Shown here one piece after another: positions 54,216 to 64,000 of a DNA stretch of 64,000 bases; within the stretch, counting starts at the first letter, position 1; every line of letters starts with the position of its first letter. The stretch spans positions 15,654,049 to 15,718,048 of the forward strand of contig CM055095.1 of the NCBI GenBank assembly GCA_029204225.1, given 5' to 3'. The notes under the pieces are model-generated. The model saw only the letters and a list, made by a program, of their open reading frames with translations, ran no database searches and had not been told where the DNA came from. Origin of the DNA: Diphasiastrum complanatum (taxonomy: Eukaryota; Streptophyta; Lycopodiopsida; Lycopodiales; Lycopodiaceae). The position numbers and the translations under genes are program-made.

Positions 54216-54710
54216 GCTCTGATACCAAGTTGAAATTTTGTTAGGATCTAGTGCAGTATGCAGATCACATGACACAATCACCATAGTCACTCCTCACAAG
54301 CTCTCATAGATGGCACAACAAAAGTTATTAGATTACAAAGAAACACTGTACATATAGAGTATTCACAAACTGTATGAAAAGGCAGGTGTCCTAAAATTGG
54401 CCTACCACCTGTCAAACTAAGGTCGGGCCCAATATGCCCACAAGTATAGCAAGTACTGTAAATAACTATGTACAGGCTAATTCTTCCTATGTGTGGCTAC
54501 CCGGTTAACCCAAGTAGCCGTCCACAGGATCAGTTCCTGATCAATATATCCTAACGGGTCACGTCCCGATCACAACCATATACAGTAAACCAAATAAACT
54601 GTACACTAATTACATCATCACATTTAGAACTTATACTAATGAATCAGTCCACAAGCTGATTTCTAACTATTAGTTGTGGTTGTCTACTTCCATTGGAACA
54701 GACTGTACTT
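54216..54710 (-). mobile_element. PBS and probable LTR of a further element
   Basis: GCTCTGATACCA at 54216-54227 is the complement of the tRNA-iMet PBS; three bases later a TGAAATTTTGTTAGGATC start follows. The outer end near 54710 is a guess, and no second LTR copy was seen. A fossil piece. Confidence 0.5.
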
Positions 54711-54739
54711 GCGGCCGTCTTTCTCTGTGAGATCAGAGT

Positions 54740-55370
54740 ATGCCGCGTGGGGCTTCATGGATGCAAGAAAGTGAATTTCAGTTTTTAACACATGTTACCA
54801 TCATGCCCAAGGATTTTGTTATTCTCAAAAGACTTCGGGAGCGTTATTTAGATCTTCATGTGGATAACGCCAACACCTCCAGAGATCTGCCTCTGGATAG
54901 ATCAGACCTGCCAACTACCTCAAGGAGGAAAAGGAAGCAGACTGTCCCTAAAAAAAAGCTGGATCTCGAAGGCTAGCTGCTTCTTTTTCTCCTAGAGTAA
55001 TCTCTACAAAGTGACTCTGGATCTTGTCTTGACCACTGAATCAGTGTCTTTGGGCTCTGATTCATAAATAGAATCAGCTTCTCCTCCTCATGTTACTCGT
55101 GAACCTCCTCAGAAGGTTTCTTTGTCAAAGGTGGAGACAACCCAAGAGGAGCTTGACAAGATAATAGAAAAATATGTAAATATTATCTCAACATCCATTC
55201 TAAACCCAGTACATAACCTTTTTTTAGAATCCCATACGATCCTCGACAGATTTATTTTGATTCTGACCATTATAATGAATATGAATCTTATTTAGCCAAT
55301 AAAATTGATATGCTCGACAACTATTTTGACTTTTTTCTTTCAGATTCAAATACTAAGATATAGATTAGGT
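54740..55370 (+). other. Unrecognised protein-coding remnant
   Basis: A 78-codon frame from 54740 reads FQFLTHVTIMPKDFVILKRL then RERYLDLHVDN and a basic tail RRKRKQTVPKKK. Further on, in other frames, are VETTQEELDKIIEKYV and DPRQIYFDSDHYNEYESYL. They look like true protein sequence rather than noise. A gag- or virus-like origin is possible but no family could be named. It ends where the copia fragment begins. Confidence 0.35.
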
Positions 55371-55379
55371 CCCAGATTT

Positions 55380-58200
55380 TGTACAAAGCTTAAAGATAAA
55401 ACTTCAGAGATTACATATATGATTGTAGTGTCCTATCATCAATAGCTATGTTGACATAGCATGTGCATCCAAAAGTTCTAAGAAAGCTGACACTCGGCCT
55501 CGTCTTGAATAGCATCTCAAAAGGTGTGCCTCCATCCAAAATAACCTTATTACACAAGAAATTAGCACACAACAAAGCTTGATCCCAAAATGGCTTATCA
55601 AGGTTAGAACTTAACCTCATGTCTTTAGCACTTTTACATAAAGTCCTATTCTTCCTTTTGGCCACTCCATTTTGTTGTGAGGTCCTTGGCATTGTATACT
55701 CTCTCTTGATCCCATGCTCATCACAAAAGGCCTTGAACTTGGTAGATTTGTACTCTCCACCATTGTCACTCCTCAAGCATTTGACTCTTGTAGAAAATTG
55801 GTTCTCTCTTGCATTCTTGAACTTGACAAAAACATCATACACTTCATCTTTGCTCTTTATTAGATAGATCCAACAAAATCTATCAAAATCATCAATGAAA
55901 GTGACATACATCCTGGCTCCACTATTGCTAATTGTAGTCATTCCATGAATATCCGAATGTACAACCTGAAAAGGCTTGGCAGATCTAGATGTAGATGTAG
56001 TATAAGGTAGTCTATGTGACTTTGACAAAGCACAAGACTCACAAACATGATTGATGCTACTTAAGGAGCTTGGCTTGAAGTTGACGTGCCCCATCCTTTT
56101 ATGCCAAACCTCTTGAATATGTATTTGCTCTCTTGCAACACATCCAACTTGGTTAGCAATAACACAAGCATCTAGTTTGTACAACTTCCCTTGTCTTTTA
56201 CCTTTCGCAATCAAGATATTCTTACTTTTGATCATGTAAGCATCTCCATCAAACTCAACTTTGAAACCTTTACTTAGCAATTGACTCACAGTAAGTAAAT
56301 TCTTGGTAATTGAAGGTATGAACAAAACATCCTTCAAATAAATATTCCTATATGTAGAGAGATAAATTGGAATGGTGCCAATCCCTTTGATTGCACACTC
56401 ACCATCGTTGGCCGTGTAGATCACCCTCTTGTCATCTCCATATGTCAACAAGGAATTGAAGTACTCTTTGTGAAAAGTCATGTGTGAACTTGCTCTACTA
56501 TCAATCCACCATGGATCTAGATCTCCATCATTAGCAATCATACATGAAGACATCACAAAGGCATCATCATCTGTATTTTGAACATCCAATCCATCTTCAT
56601 CATGAGTAAGATTACCTTGTTTATCTCCTTGATCTCTCTTCTTCTTGTAGCCCTCACTTGCAAAGTGTCCTTTGATGCCACAATAGAAGCACTTGAGCTT
56701 TGATCTATCTTTCTTTTTTCCATTTGAAGAAGCCTCCCCTTGATCTTGCCCTTTAGACCACTTGCTGAATTTTCCCTTGATGAACATAGGCTCTTCTCCG
56801 ACTTGAGATGTTGATGAAGATCCACCTTTTGCTTGAAGCCTATATTCTTCATTGATCAAGATCTTTTGAAGATCAATCAGACTTGGTAAAGTCTTTTGAA
56901 TGGCATGACTTTGTACAATGTTAGCATGAGCATCCAACAATACATTAAGAATAACTTGAACAAGCTCTCCTTCCTTAATGCTCTCATCAACGCAAACCAA
57001 CTCATCATTCAAAGCCTTCACTCTCAAAATAAAAGTATTTGGACTCTCTTCACTCTTTTGCAAACAAGAAAAGATTTGTCTTCTTAGACTCTAGAAGTAG
57101 ACTTGGATTCATAAATCTTCTTTAATGAATCCCAAGCATCCTTTGATGAAGTACTCTTACCAACTTCCTTGAGAAGGTCATTGGTATCATATGTAGAGCT
57201 TTCTTAGCTCTCTTGTCATACCTTACTTGGTCTTGTTGTGTTGCTAGCCTCTCCTCCAAACCTAAAACAATATCCAAAACATCATTCATCTCAAGAAGTG
57301 ATTCTATCTTTCCACAATGAATAGTTACTTGAGGTAAGCCTATCATTGCCTTCCAACATGAATCCACTTGATGTAGCCATATAGCAATGGCCTGATCCTC
57401 TCTTTCAACCTGTTCCAATGCACAAATCACTCTTTTGAAAAACAACAAATGTTTTCAAAAAAAATCACAAAGATATGGAACCTCTCAATTCTCTTCTAGC
57501 ACTTATATCTAGCAAATCAACGCATAGAGTAGTGAAATCTTGATCAACCTATGATCTATCTTCAATCTAATGACTCTTGCCACTTCCTAAGATTGAAACA
57601 CACTCTCATATGAAGTTTATTAATATCACAAACTAGAGATCCAATCAGAATTAGTGTTTTGACAAAATCACAAAAAATTGAATATTTTAAAATCTACATG
57701 CAATTGCCTAAATCTCGATACGCAATCTTGTAGCCACCACTTAGGCTTTTCTAATGCATCAAAAATTGGTTGAATCCAGCAAGTGAAGTGTGAAATCAAA
57801 ATCGATCAAGTATGTAAACCTATTTTGAGTTTTGATCTACAAAAGATCTAATCTACATATGCAAGAAACTCGATTTTTGGATAGAAGCCAATCTAGCATG
57901 CTCTAGCATTGATATCTTCTCCAAATCATTGATAGACGTGATTGATTCCTTCATAACCTGAAACAAAGCTTTGATACCATATGAAAGATTTCAGATCAAT
58001 TCATATCCAAATCCATAAAAGGATCTTGGGTTAGAAAGACGACAAATCACCAATCTTGCCAATGTAGAAAAACCAACATCTACACTATGAGTGAGATGAA
58101 AACTCTAATAGATCTTGATCAAACATCAATCAAAACATGAAATGAAGTTGATTCCCATACAAAAATAGTCAGCTACTGTATATCACATGTGTGGATCTGA
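55380..58200 (-). mobile_element. Ty1/copia fossil (LTR start, gag, PR, INT)
   Basis: Minus-strand order: LTR from about 57982 outward (outer end not found; may reach 58200 or beyond), PBS complement GCTTTGATACCA at 57968-57979, gag 57450-56750, zinc knuckle CFYCGIKGHFASE near 56690, protease WWIDSRASSHMTF near 56510, GAG-pre-integrase VWHKRMGHVNF, integrase with FIDDFDRFCWIYL and RSDNGGEYKS to about 55411. One reading of about 550 codons stays open over gag to integrase, so decay is moderate in that part. RT, RNase H and the 3' LTR are absent. A CACATGTGTG motif near 58182 recalls the LTR of copia B. Confidence 0.85.
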
Positions 58201-58301
58201 CAATAACATTTAATGAGCATTCTACACATGAAATTGCAGGATATCACCAATATAGTGCACCAATGGATAGTAGAACCCAAGATAACCCTGTATAAGCATG
58301 A

Positions 58302-58304
<3 letters not shown>

Positions 58305-58396
<92 letters not shown>
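58305..58396 (+). repeat. (GA)n microsatellite
   Basis: About 46 uninterrupted GA units, the longest in the window. Confidence 0.95.
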
Positions 58397-58399
<3 letters not shown>

Positions 58400-58930
58400 T
58401 CTTCTCTTCCCACGAGTTACATCCTTTTATAATAGGTCCAAACATAAATTCAAACTTTGGTTTCCCTCCATAATGAAAAACCCTACTATTATTGAGACTA
58501 AATTCAATGTCTCTACTACTCGATCTACCAAAAACTCGTGTTCTATAGTTTTTCACACTTTCCAAAAGTTTTTATTCAAATTGTTTTAGACTAATATAAC
58601 TTTGAAAAGTCAAATTGTAACTCTAATATGAAATTGGCATCAATTGCCATATAAACAAATGTAGCAAATTTGACTAAACTAGTTGAAATCTCTCACAAAA
58701 TTTTCTGTGTAAAAAAAAAACTCAGCTGAAAATACACATAGAGAATTTGATTATCTACTTCATGACGTCGTTCGAGAAATACTGACTACGGCAAGTTCTA
58801 CTGGTGAAATAACCATTAAATCGCTCAAAATATATACAATTTATCGTTGATATTGATTTTTTTGTATTTTAAATCTATCGTCATAGCATGAATAAATTAT
58901 ATATCATAATATTAATAATTTTTGTTTAAT
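58397..58930. other. AT-rich spacer
   Basis: No gene or repeat recognised. Confidence 0.4.
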
Positions 58931-58934
58931 ATCT

Positions 58935-59460
58935 GCAGTTTGTACAACAAAAGGATGCTTTTAGTCGTGTGTGGTTTGTCCAGTACAATACAAAGCTCTT
59001 TTTTGAGTGGTACAATCTACAAATGTCGATATTGACTTACAAATGTCGATATTGACAAGGTAATATTTGGTTCATTTGTTGTTCTTTTCATTCTAATTCT
59101 TATTTATTTAGTGTCATTGTTAGTAATTTGCTCATTCACCTTGTTTGTGATGACAATTCACTCTTGAGCCATACAATCCCAACGATGTGTATAGAGTTGA
59201 TCATAACTTTTGTAAATAATGGTGTAAGTTTTGTGTCAGAGCTTGAGGGCGCGGAAAAGAATGTTGCTCCTGTCTTAACAGCCTTTCAGGTTGTTCGGGA
59301 TGCAGATATTATTATATATGATCAAAGAGACATAGAAGTACTTACTAAAACATAGGAAGGTGAAACAATAGGACATGAGAGTGTTGTCTTAACAACTCTT
59401 GATACTGATGTACAAAATAAAGAAAAACTTACTGAATAGGATTTCAAATGTACACATGTA
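58935..59460 (+). pseudogene. Gene-like exons of unknown function
   Basis: After CTGCAG an exon-like stretch reads FVQQKDAFSRVWFVQYN, with an exact 18-base tandem duplication (ACAAATGTCGATATTGAC, 59021-59056) just before a GTAATA donor-like site. A second stretch from 59128 reads SFVSELEGAEKNVAPV and VVRDADIIIYDQRD, followed by stops. No family recognised. It may belong with the neighbouring plus-strand gene-like pieces. Confidence 0.3.
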
Positions 59461-59659
59461 TATATTACCATCCAAAGATACAATCTTACATGTAGACAAC
59501 CCATTTATGAGATTTTTATTGATTATAGATTGTTACAATCAAGTTGTGTCTGTAGTTTAGTACTGTATTGCAATTTTCTAGATTGATAAGAAACAAGAAT
59601 CTTGTTTTCATCTTCAATAATGATGATGGACATGTATTTTATGATAATAAATCCCAGTG

Positions 59660-60180
59660 TTCTTCTATCAGTTGGATAGTTTTGCCAGCATCTCTGTATT
59701 TGGTCTCAAGCTCCCGTCTTTTATGTACCTGCATAAATTTAAGACATAGTATGTTACATTTAGTATAAAGATTATACGAGCAATTTTTGAAATAAACTAT
59801 TCATAAAGAATAGAGTGTTTACAGTTACTTATAAGTTTACCATTGGAAATGAATCTGAAGTTTGAAGATATATCATCTTGTAGGACAAACAGTTCCTACC
59901 TGATGTAATTTAGGCTCCAATCTTCTTCCACCTCAACACATGTCAAAAGTGCATCATTGTATATTATTTCTATATTTTTCAGTTTAAAATGTTCACTAGC
60001 TTCCAAGTTTTGATTGAGTGGCACCCATATACTTTTGATATTTTTCCATCTTTGATAATGGAAGCATAAGCTCAACTTTTGCTTTTCTATTTGATAATGA
60101 AAGCACATGGAAGACATTTTAATGCTGCATTCTATATCTCCATCTGATTTTTTGTCCCAGCCTTCATCCATAAGTAACTA
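59660..60180 (-). pseudogene. Unknown gene-like locus, copy B of the 5.8-6.3 kb exons
   Basis: Minus-strand reading MDEGWDKKSDGDIEC, FHYQIEKQKLSLCFHYQRW, WVPLNQNLEAS, IEIIYNDALLTCVEVEEDW (60171-59896), then the same next exon (LQDDISSNFRFISNG) and a third (KRRELETKYRDAGK) after an ATTTATGCAG acceptor, all matching copy A at 6255-5757 in order and orientation. Non-coding spacers between exons match too. About 80% identical by eye. Upstream exons of copy A are not present here. Function not recognised. Confidence 0.5.
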
Positions 60181-60608
60181 TCTGATAAATTTTTGCATAC
60201 AAACATCGTATGATTAGATCTACATGAATTTTGCAATTCTAGCATTGTAGATGTATGATTTCTAGCTTGTGACCAACTTACCTATTTACCAAGCATATGT
60301 TGTGAATCCACTTTTCACTATAACTATTCCTTTCTACAATCCATCTCTCAACAACATTTCCTTACTCCCACTTATCTATTCTCAATAGATCATGTTTTTT
60401 TGTCTTGTTATTATTCACTTTTTCTTGGTTAAAGTTAGGACACTATCTCTTATCCAATATATCATTTACATCAGACATCATGACTTCTAGCCAGTCAAGG
60501 AAGCCAACAAACCAACTGAATTCTATTGTTGCACAAATCAAAGACTCCAATGGGGATTGGGTGCCTACCATACTTTCAACTCTTGATTGGATTCTCATGC
60601 AATCCTTT

Positions 60609-60675
60609 GGCAAGGAAATCTCCATGACGATCTATTCATGAATTCAAAATAGATCATCATGGAGATTTCTTTGCC
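60609..60675. repeat. Inverted repeat (28-bp arms, 11-base loop)
   Basis: Left arm GGCAAGGAAATCTCCATGAC... (60609-60636) and right arm (60648-60675) pair at 26 of 28 positions. It would fold as a compact hairpin if transcribed. Confidence 0.85.
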
Positions 60676-60778
60676 AGAGTACAGCACGTGCATTGAGATA
60701 TTTTGTTGGACATGGCAGTTGCTGATAGAAGCATACCTTCACATTGTAGGTTTTACATCCTTTATTGTCATGTAAATT

Positions 60779-61779
60779 TTGTATTATGAATATTATTCCA
60801 TTGCGCTTTGTGTAGACATTTTTCCTTCAAATAGCTTCGAGTGGCAACATGTAAAGTCGTTTATAGGAAAAAAATTTGTCATACATGCAAACTATGGTGA
60901 ATTGATATATGGTGGTCTTTCGTCTTCGTCTCTCACTAACATGGGTATCTACTTTTATAATCGCATGTACGAAGTTCCAAAAAGGAACTTTGGCCATGGA
61001 AAATTATTACCCATTTCTGAACCTGCAAATAATTCTCATGAGTGGCCCTATGTTGATCTATTGACTATTGAATTAACAAAGACACAACTCATGAGAGAGA
61101 TTACAATGAACATGAAGCCAACATTTGGTTCTAAATGGTGTCTTTCTACCAATCACTCTATTTGTTGCGATATTCAAAGAAATTCCATGTAAGAAAACAA
61201 ATACAATGTGGGCGTGGAAAGCGGCAGAGGCCTCATTTGTTGGATATTGTACTTACCTCTTGGGATTCAAGGGAGGTAGAACACAAAGGGGATCTGATAA
61301 GGTGTAATCTTTGTCGTGAAACAATGGCAATAAGATATCACATTTCAGGTCAAACATGCTCTTTTAGTTTCGTTTATAGGCAGGTAAAGTTTGGTCATGG
61401 TCAATGGGATGTGTTGGATGCTGATATGAGAGAGCAAGATGTGGACATGTGTATCCATCTCTCACATGATGAAATACGTGAAGTGTGCATCAACAGTGGG
61501 TGGAATCTAGAAGATTTACGAGCTCTGCTTGAATTGACATTTGCCGATGTGCCCACAAATTTCATCTTCAATATTGATGGACAAAATGTATGTCTTTTAA
61601 ATTACTTTCCTATAATTTGCTTTGTAAGGATTTCTGTGCACAATGTCTAACATGTGTAGCAATGAATAATACATCGTTTAATACTAGTGTCTAATTTGCA
61701 GATTAGGAGACGTGCAGAAAAGGACCATACTTGCGATTCGCTTATAAATTTTGCTACATTAAAAATTCAGTGGGACTGA
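60779..61779 (+). pseudogene. Unknown two-exon gene-like locus with a CxxC...H...C motif
   Basis: A first frame (60779-61192) reads EWQHVKSFIGKKFVIHANYG and PISEPANNSHEWPYVDLLT. An overlapping frame (61135-61587) reads RPHLLDIVLTSWDSRE, GDLIRCNLCRETMAIRYHI, SGQTC and SGWNLEDLRALLELTFADVP; it ends at a GTATGT donor and joins in phase over a 114-base intron (TTTGCAG acceptor) to 61702-61779 (IRRRAEKDHTCDSL, stop). The change of frame between the two parts suggests it is broken, or that an intron was missed. The CxxC-x8-H-x5-C spacing could bind zinc and loosely recalls BED fingers of hAT proteins, but that is weak. No family recognised. Confidence 0.35.
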
Positions 61780-62229
61780 TGTGCTTTTATACATCAACGG
61801 CATGCTATTATCTCTGATTGTTCAAGAATTTGTGAGCATAATTCAAGCAAAAAAGCAGTTAATCACTTTTCTTTACCTTTTCTTGAAAAGTGTTTGGATC
61901 AAAGAGGATAGAAACTGAATTTTCATATCAGAATTGACATTGTACGGAATTCTAGAATTTCGCACGTGTGAAAATCATAGATTTTCAAACCTCTTTAATT
62001 CCTGGCTATTTGGTCCAAAGATATTGATGTTATAGCTTGATGGAAAGCTTATGAAGTATACTTTCCATTGCAATTGATCCCAAATCAATCTGATGTGTCT
62101 TACAAAAATAGCAGTCTTAGTGAATTTATTTGCAATATGCATGTACTGGACCTAAAGAAAGTTTAAATTGAACTTTCAAAAACAAGAAATTTTAATGGGA
62201 ATCTGTTGTTATAAACATCTGTGTATTTA
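61780..62229. other. Spacer between gene-like pieces
   Basis: AT-rich; no domain or repeat recognised. Confidence 0.4.
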
Positions 62230-63890
62230 TTTTTTTGAGAAAACCGTCGGATTTTGAAACTCCGACCAAGTTTTTGGTCTGCCCGCACAACTCCGATGAC
62301 TTGACCTCACTAGTAACGTGTGTAGTTAATTGGAAGTTGGGTAGCCGCAACGCGTGGGGTCCATACTTCAAGATTCTATTTTCTACCATTAACTAACATA
62401 ATTTCTCATGTAAATGCACATCAAAGCTTCTTTCCATCTACTCATAGCGTTCACATCAATGGAAAACAGTCTTATCGATCTAAATAGCATAGCAAGAAAC
62501 TTTGAATATTTTGGATCACAATGAGCGCCAACGTGAATCTAAATTTTTGCAATTCAGAAAATATGGAGTGTGTTGGATCAAATGGAGCGGCAAGGTTATT
62601 TCAAACTTTTGCAATTCAAAAATTTGCAATTTCAACACACATCTATTGAAAAAGTATTTTGCTCATAACTGCAAAGCTTTGATTTTGCATATAGAGCAAG
62701 AAACATGGAGTGTGTTGGATCAAAAAGAGCGCCAAGGTCATTTCAAACTTTTTCAGTTCAATTTTTTTTTTCAATTAAGATGAGTTTTAATAGCTTGCAA
62801 GATATATAACAATTTGGTTTTCTACTAGATTAATCTATCGATTATTAAGATGTCTAAATATCATCTCCATATTGATCTTCTCACAAAATATGTTGCACTG
62901 TCAAAAAAAAAATCTGAAAAGATCCACCTTACCAGCTCACCAAAGGATGCAAGACAGGAAACATTGTGATCTACGGGTTGATGGAAGTTTATATCCAATT
63001 GATCCAAGCACAATGCAACATCCAAATTTTAGATCAGTCACACAACTCATACTGTTTTTGTGTGAAGGAACAATGGTCTATTGGGTTATTGTGAAAGATT
63101 GAAAAGCTATGGCATTAGTAATTCAATGAAAAAAATCCATTGTTTGGAAAATATGTTGAATGGTTTGCTTACTAACTACAGAGAAAAAGAAACTCTTTCG
63201 TTGCAAACAAAAGAAGAGAATGAAATCTTGAAGATAGATAATTCTCGTTTGCAAGATATTATATTAAACTTTAACCAAGAAACTGACAATATGAAAATAA
63301 TTGTACAAACATTGCGTACCTCATATTGTCAAATAAATGCAGAAGTAAACACATTACGGAAGAAAATATTGAACAATAAGCAAAAAAGAGTTATTTTGAA
63401 AGGTATTGACGAGCTTTCATCAAGTGGGGGTCAATGGAAAAAAAGAATATATGCTTTCAAGTAAGATTATGTTTTAAACTATTCATGTGTTTTGTTTCAT
63501 CTAGCACATCAATTATTGTGAATTATTTTTTTTTCTAAATCTTATTTTATTTTGCAGATCAGTTTAGTCACGAATCGAAATCTGAAAGACAAGGACATGA
63601 TTGGAAAGTCTTTGAGTGCAGAACTTACAACCAAGTCAACGACGAGTCTACTAGGAAATCAACGATATTCTCGAATCAAGTCCAAGATTGTAGAGGCCCT
63701 TATGGGCAAAGCCGACAAGATCATTGACCAAAAATTGATATAAGGAGCATGTGATTATTCTGGTATTAGCAGGGATGCATATGGCACAATGTTTAAAATT
63801 ACCAAAGAGGCATTTGGACAAGTACATATAAAAAAATTTCCTATTCCCCAGCCTTGTCAAATCAAATTAGAGAGGGATTAGTTAAACAAG
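62230..63890 (+). pseudogene. R1 repeat family, copy 2, with coiled-coil exon
   Basis: Plus-strand counterpart of 18.99-20.02 kb. The upstream part (62230-62870) shares GTCGGAGTTT, ACTAGTAACGTGTGTAGTTAA and GGGGTCCATACTTCAAGA with copy 1 and has three imperfect TTGGATCAMAAKGAGCG-type units (about 62512, 62573, 62714). Coding-like sequence follows: DLRVDGSLYPIDPSTMQHP (about 62970), then 63081-63460 with KETLSLQTKEENEILK and LKGIDELSSSG, predicted coiled coil by its heptad-like leucines. The exon ends at TTTCAA|GTAAGA. The next exon-like block (63558-63742) reads LVTNRNLKDKDMIGK and further KIVEALMGKADKII, followed by a stop and then GISRDAYGTMFKITKEAF. Function not recognised. Confidence 0.5.
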
Positions 63891-64000
63891 GGTCTGCAAA
63901 ACATCGTTTGTATTTCTTACCATATCAATGAAATTTATAACTCAAAACATGGCACTTTGTCATATGATTCTACCAACAATATGTTTGTAGATCTGAATCA

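Noticed and set aside
58305-58396. CRISPR-like or tandem-gene array
   Set aside because: A plain GA dinucleotide tract in plant DNA; no spacer-repeat structure.
61300-61370. BED zinc finger of a hAT transposase at CNLC...H...C
   Set aside because: Spacing to the His and last Cys is too short and the aromatic signature is missing; kept only as a loose resemblance.

Overview
This window looks like nuclear DNA of a land plant, probably one with a large, retrotransposon-rich genome. The evidence is one intact 13-exon aspartic proteinase gene of the plant-specific phytepsin type (with a saposin-like insert), many Ty1/copia and Ty3/gypsy remnants, several of them primed from initiator tRNA-Met, a hAT DNA-transposon relic and long (GA)n/(CT)n tracts. 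No rRNA gene, functional tRNA gene, CRISPR array or bacterial-type gene was seen. The species cannot be read from the sequence.

Layout. 0-5.8 kb: a gypsy 5' end on the minus strand beside a copia fragment on the plus strand. 5.8-8.8 kb: a degenerate multi-exon gene-like locus of unknown function on the minus strand, split by a solo LTR with perfect AGCAA target duplications. 9.2-18.7 kb: a pile of gypsy and copia fragments, including one copia with gag to RNase H, PPT and 3' LTR. 19-20 kb: copy 1 of an unnamed coiled-coil repeat family (here called R1). 20-24.5 kb: AT-rich sequence without a recognisable gene. 24.5-31 kb: the aspartic proteinase gene with its promoter. 31.7-32.8 kb: a hAT transposase pseudogene. 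33.9-46 kb: a copia fragment, a pair of 261-bp LTR-like direct repeats 6.4 kb apart, two degenerate tRNA-Gly-like sequences ending in CCA, and a gypsy pol fragment. 46.8-52.7 kb: a complete non-coding LTR element (LARD-like) with PBS, PPT, near-perfect target duplication and a second solo LTR of the same family nested in its 3' LTR. 52.7-58.4 kb: LTR leader, unknown ORFs and a copia fragment. 58.9-63.9 kb: gene-like pieces of unknown function, including a second copy of part of the 5.8-kb locus and R1 copy 2.

The only gene that reads through cleanly is the aspartic proteinase: its 13 exons join in phase into 503 residues with a signal peptide, propeptide, both catalytic Asp motifs and the six-cysteine saposin-like insert. 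Everything else is mobile-element fossil, repeat, or gene-like sequence of unknown origin. The most unusual signals are the tRNA-Gly-like copies next to an LTR end, the coding-repeat family R1 with a shared splice donor, and the nested LARD/solo-LTR family with GGCGCC-rich LTR starts.
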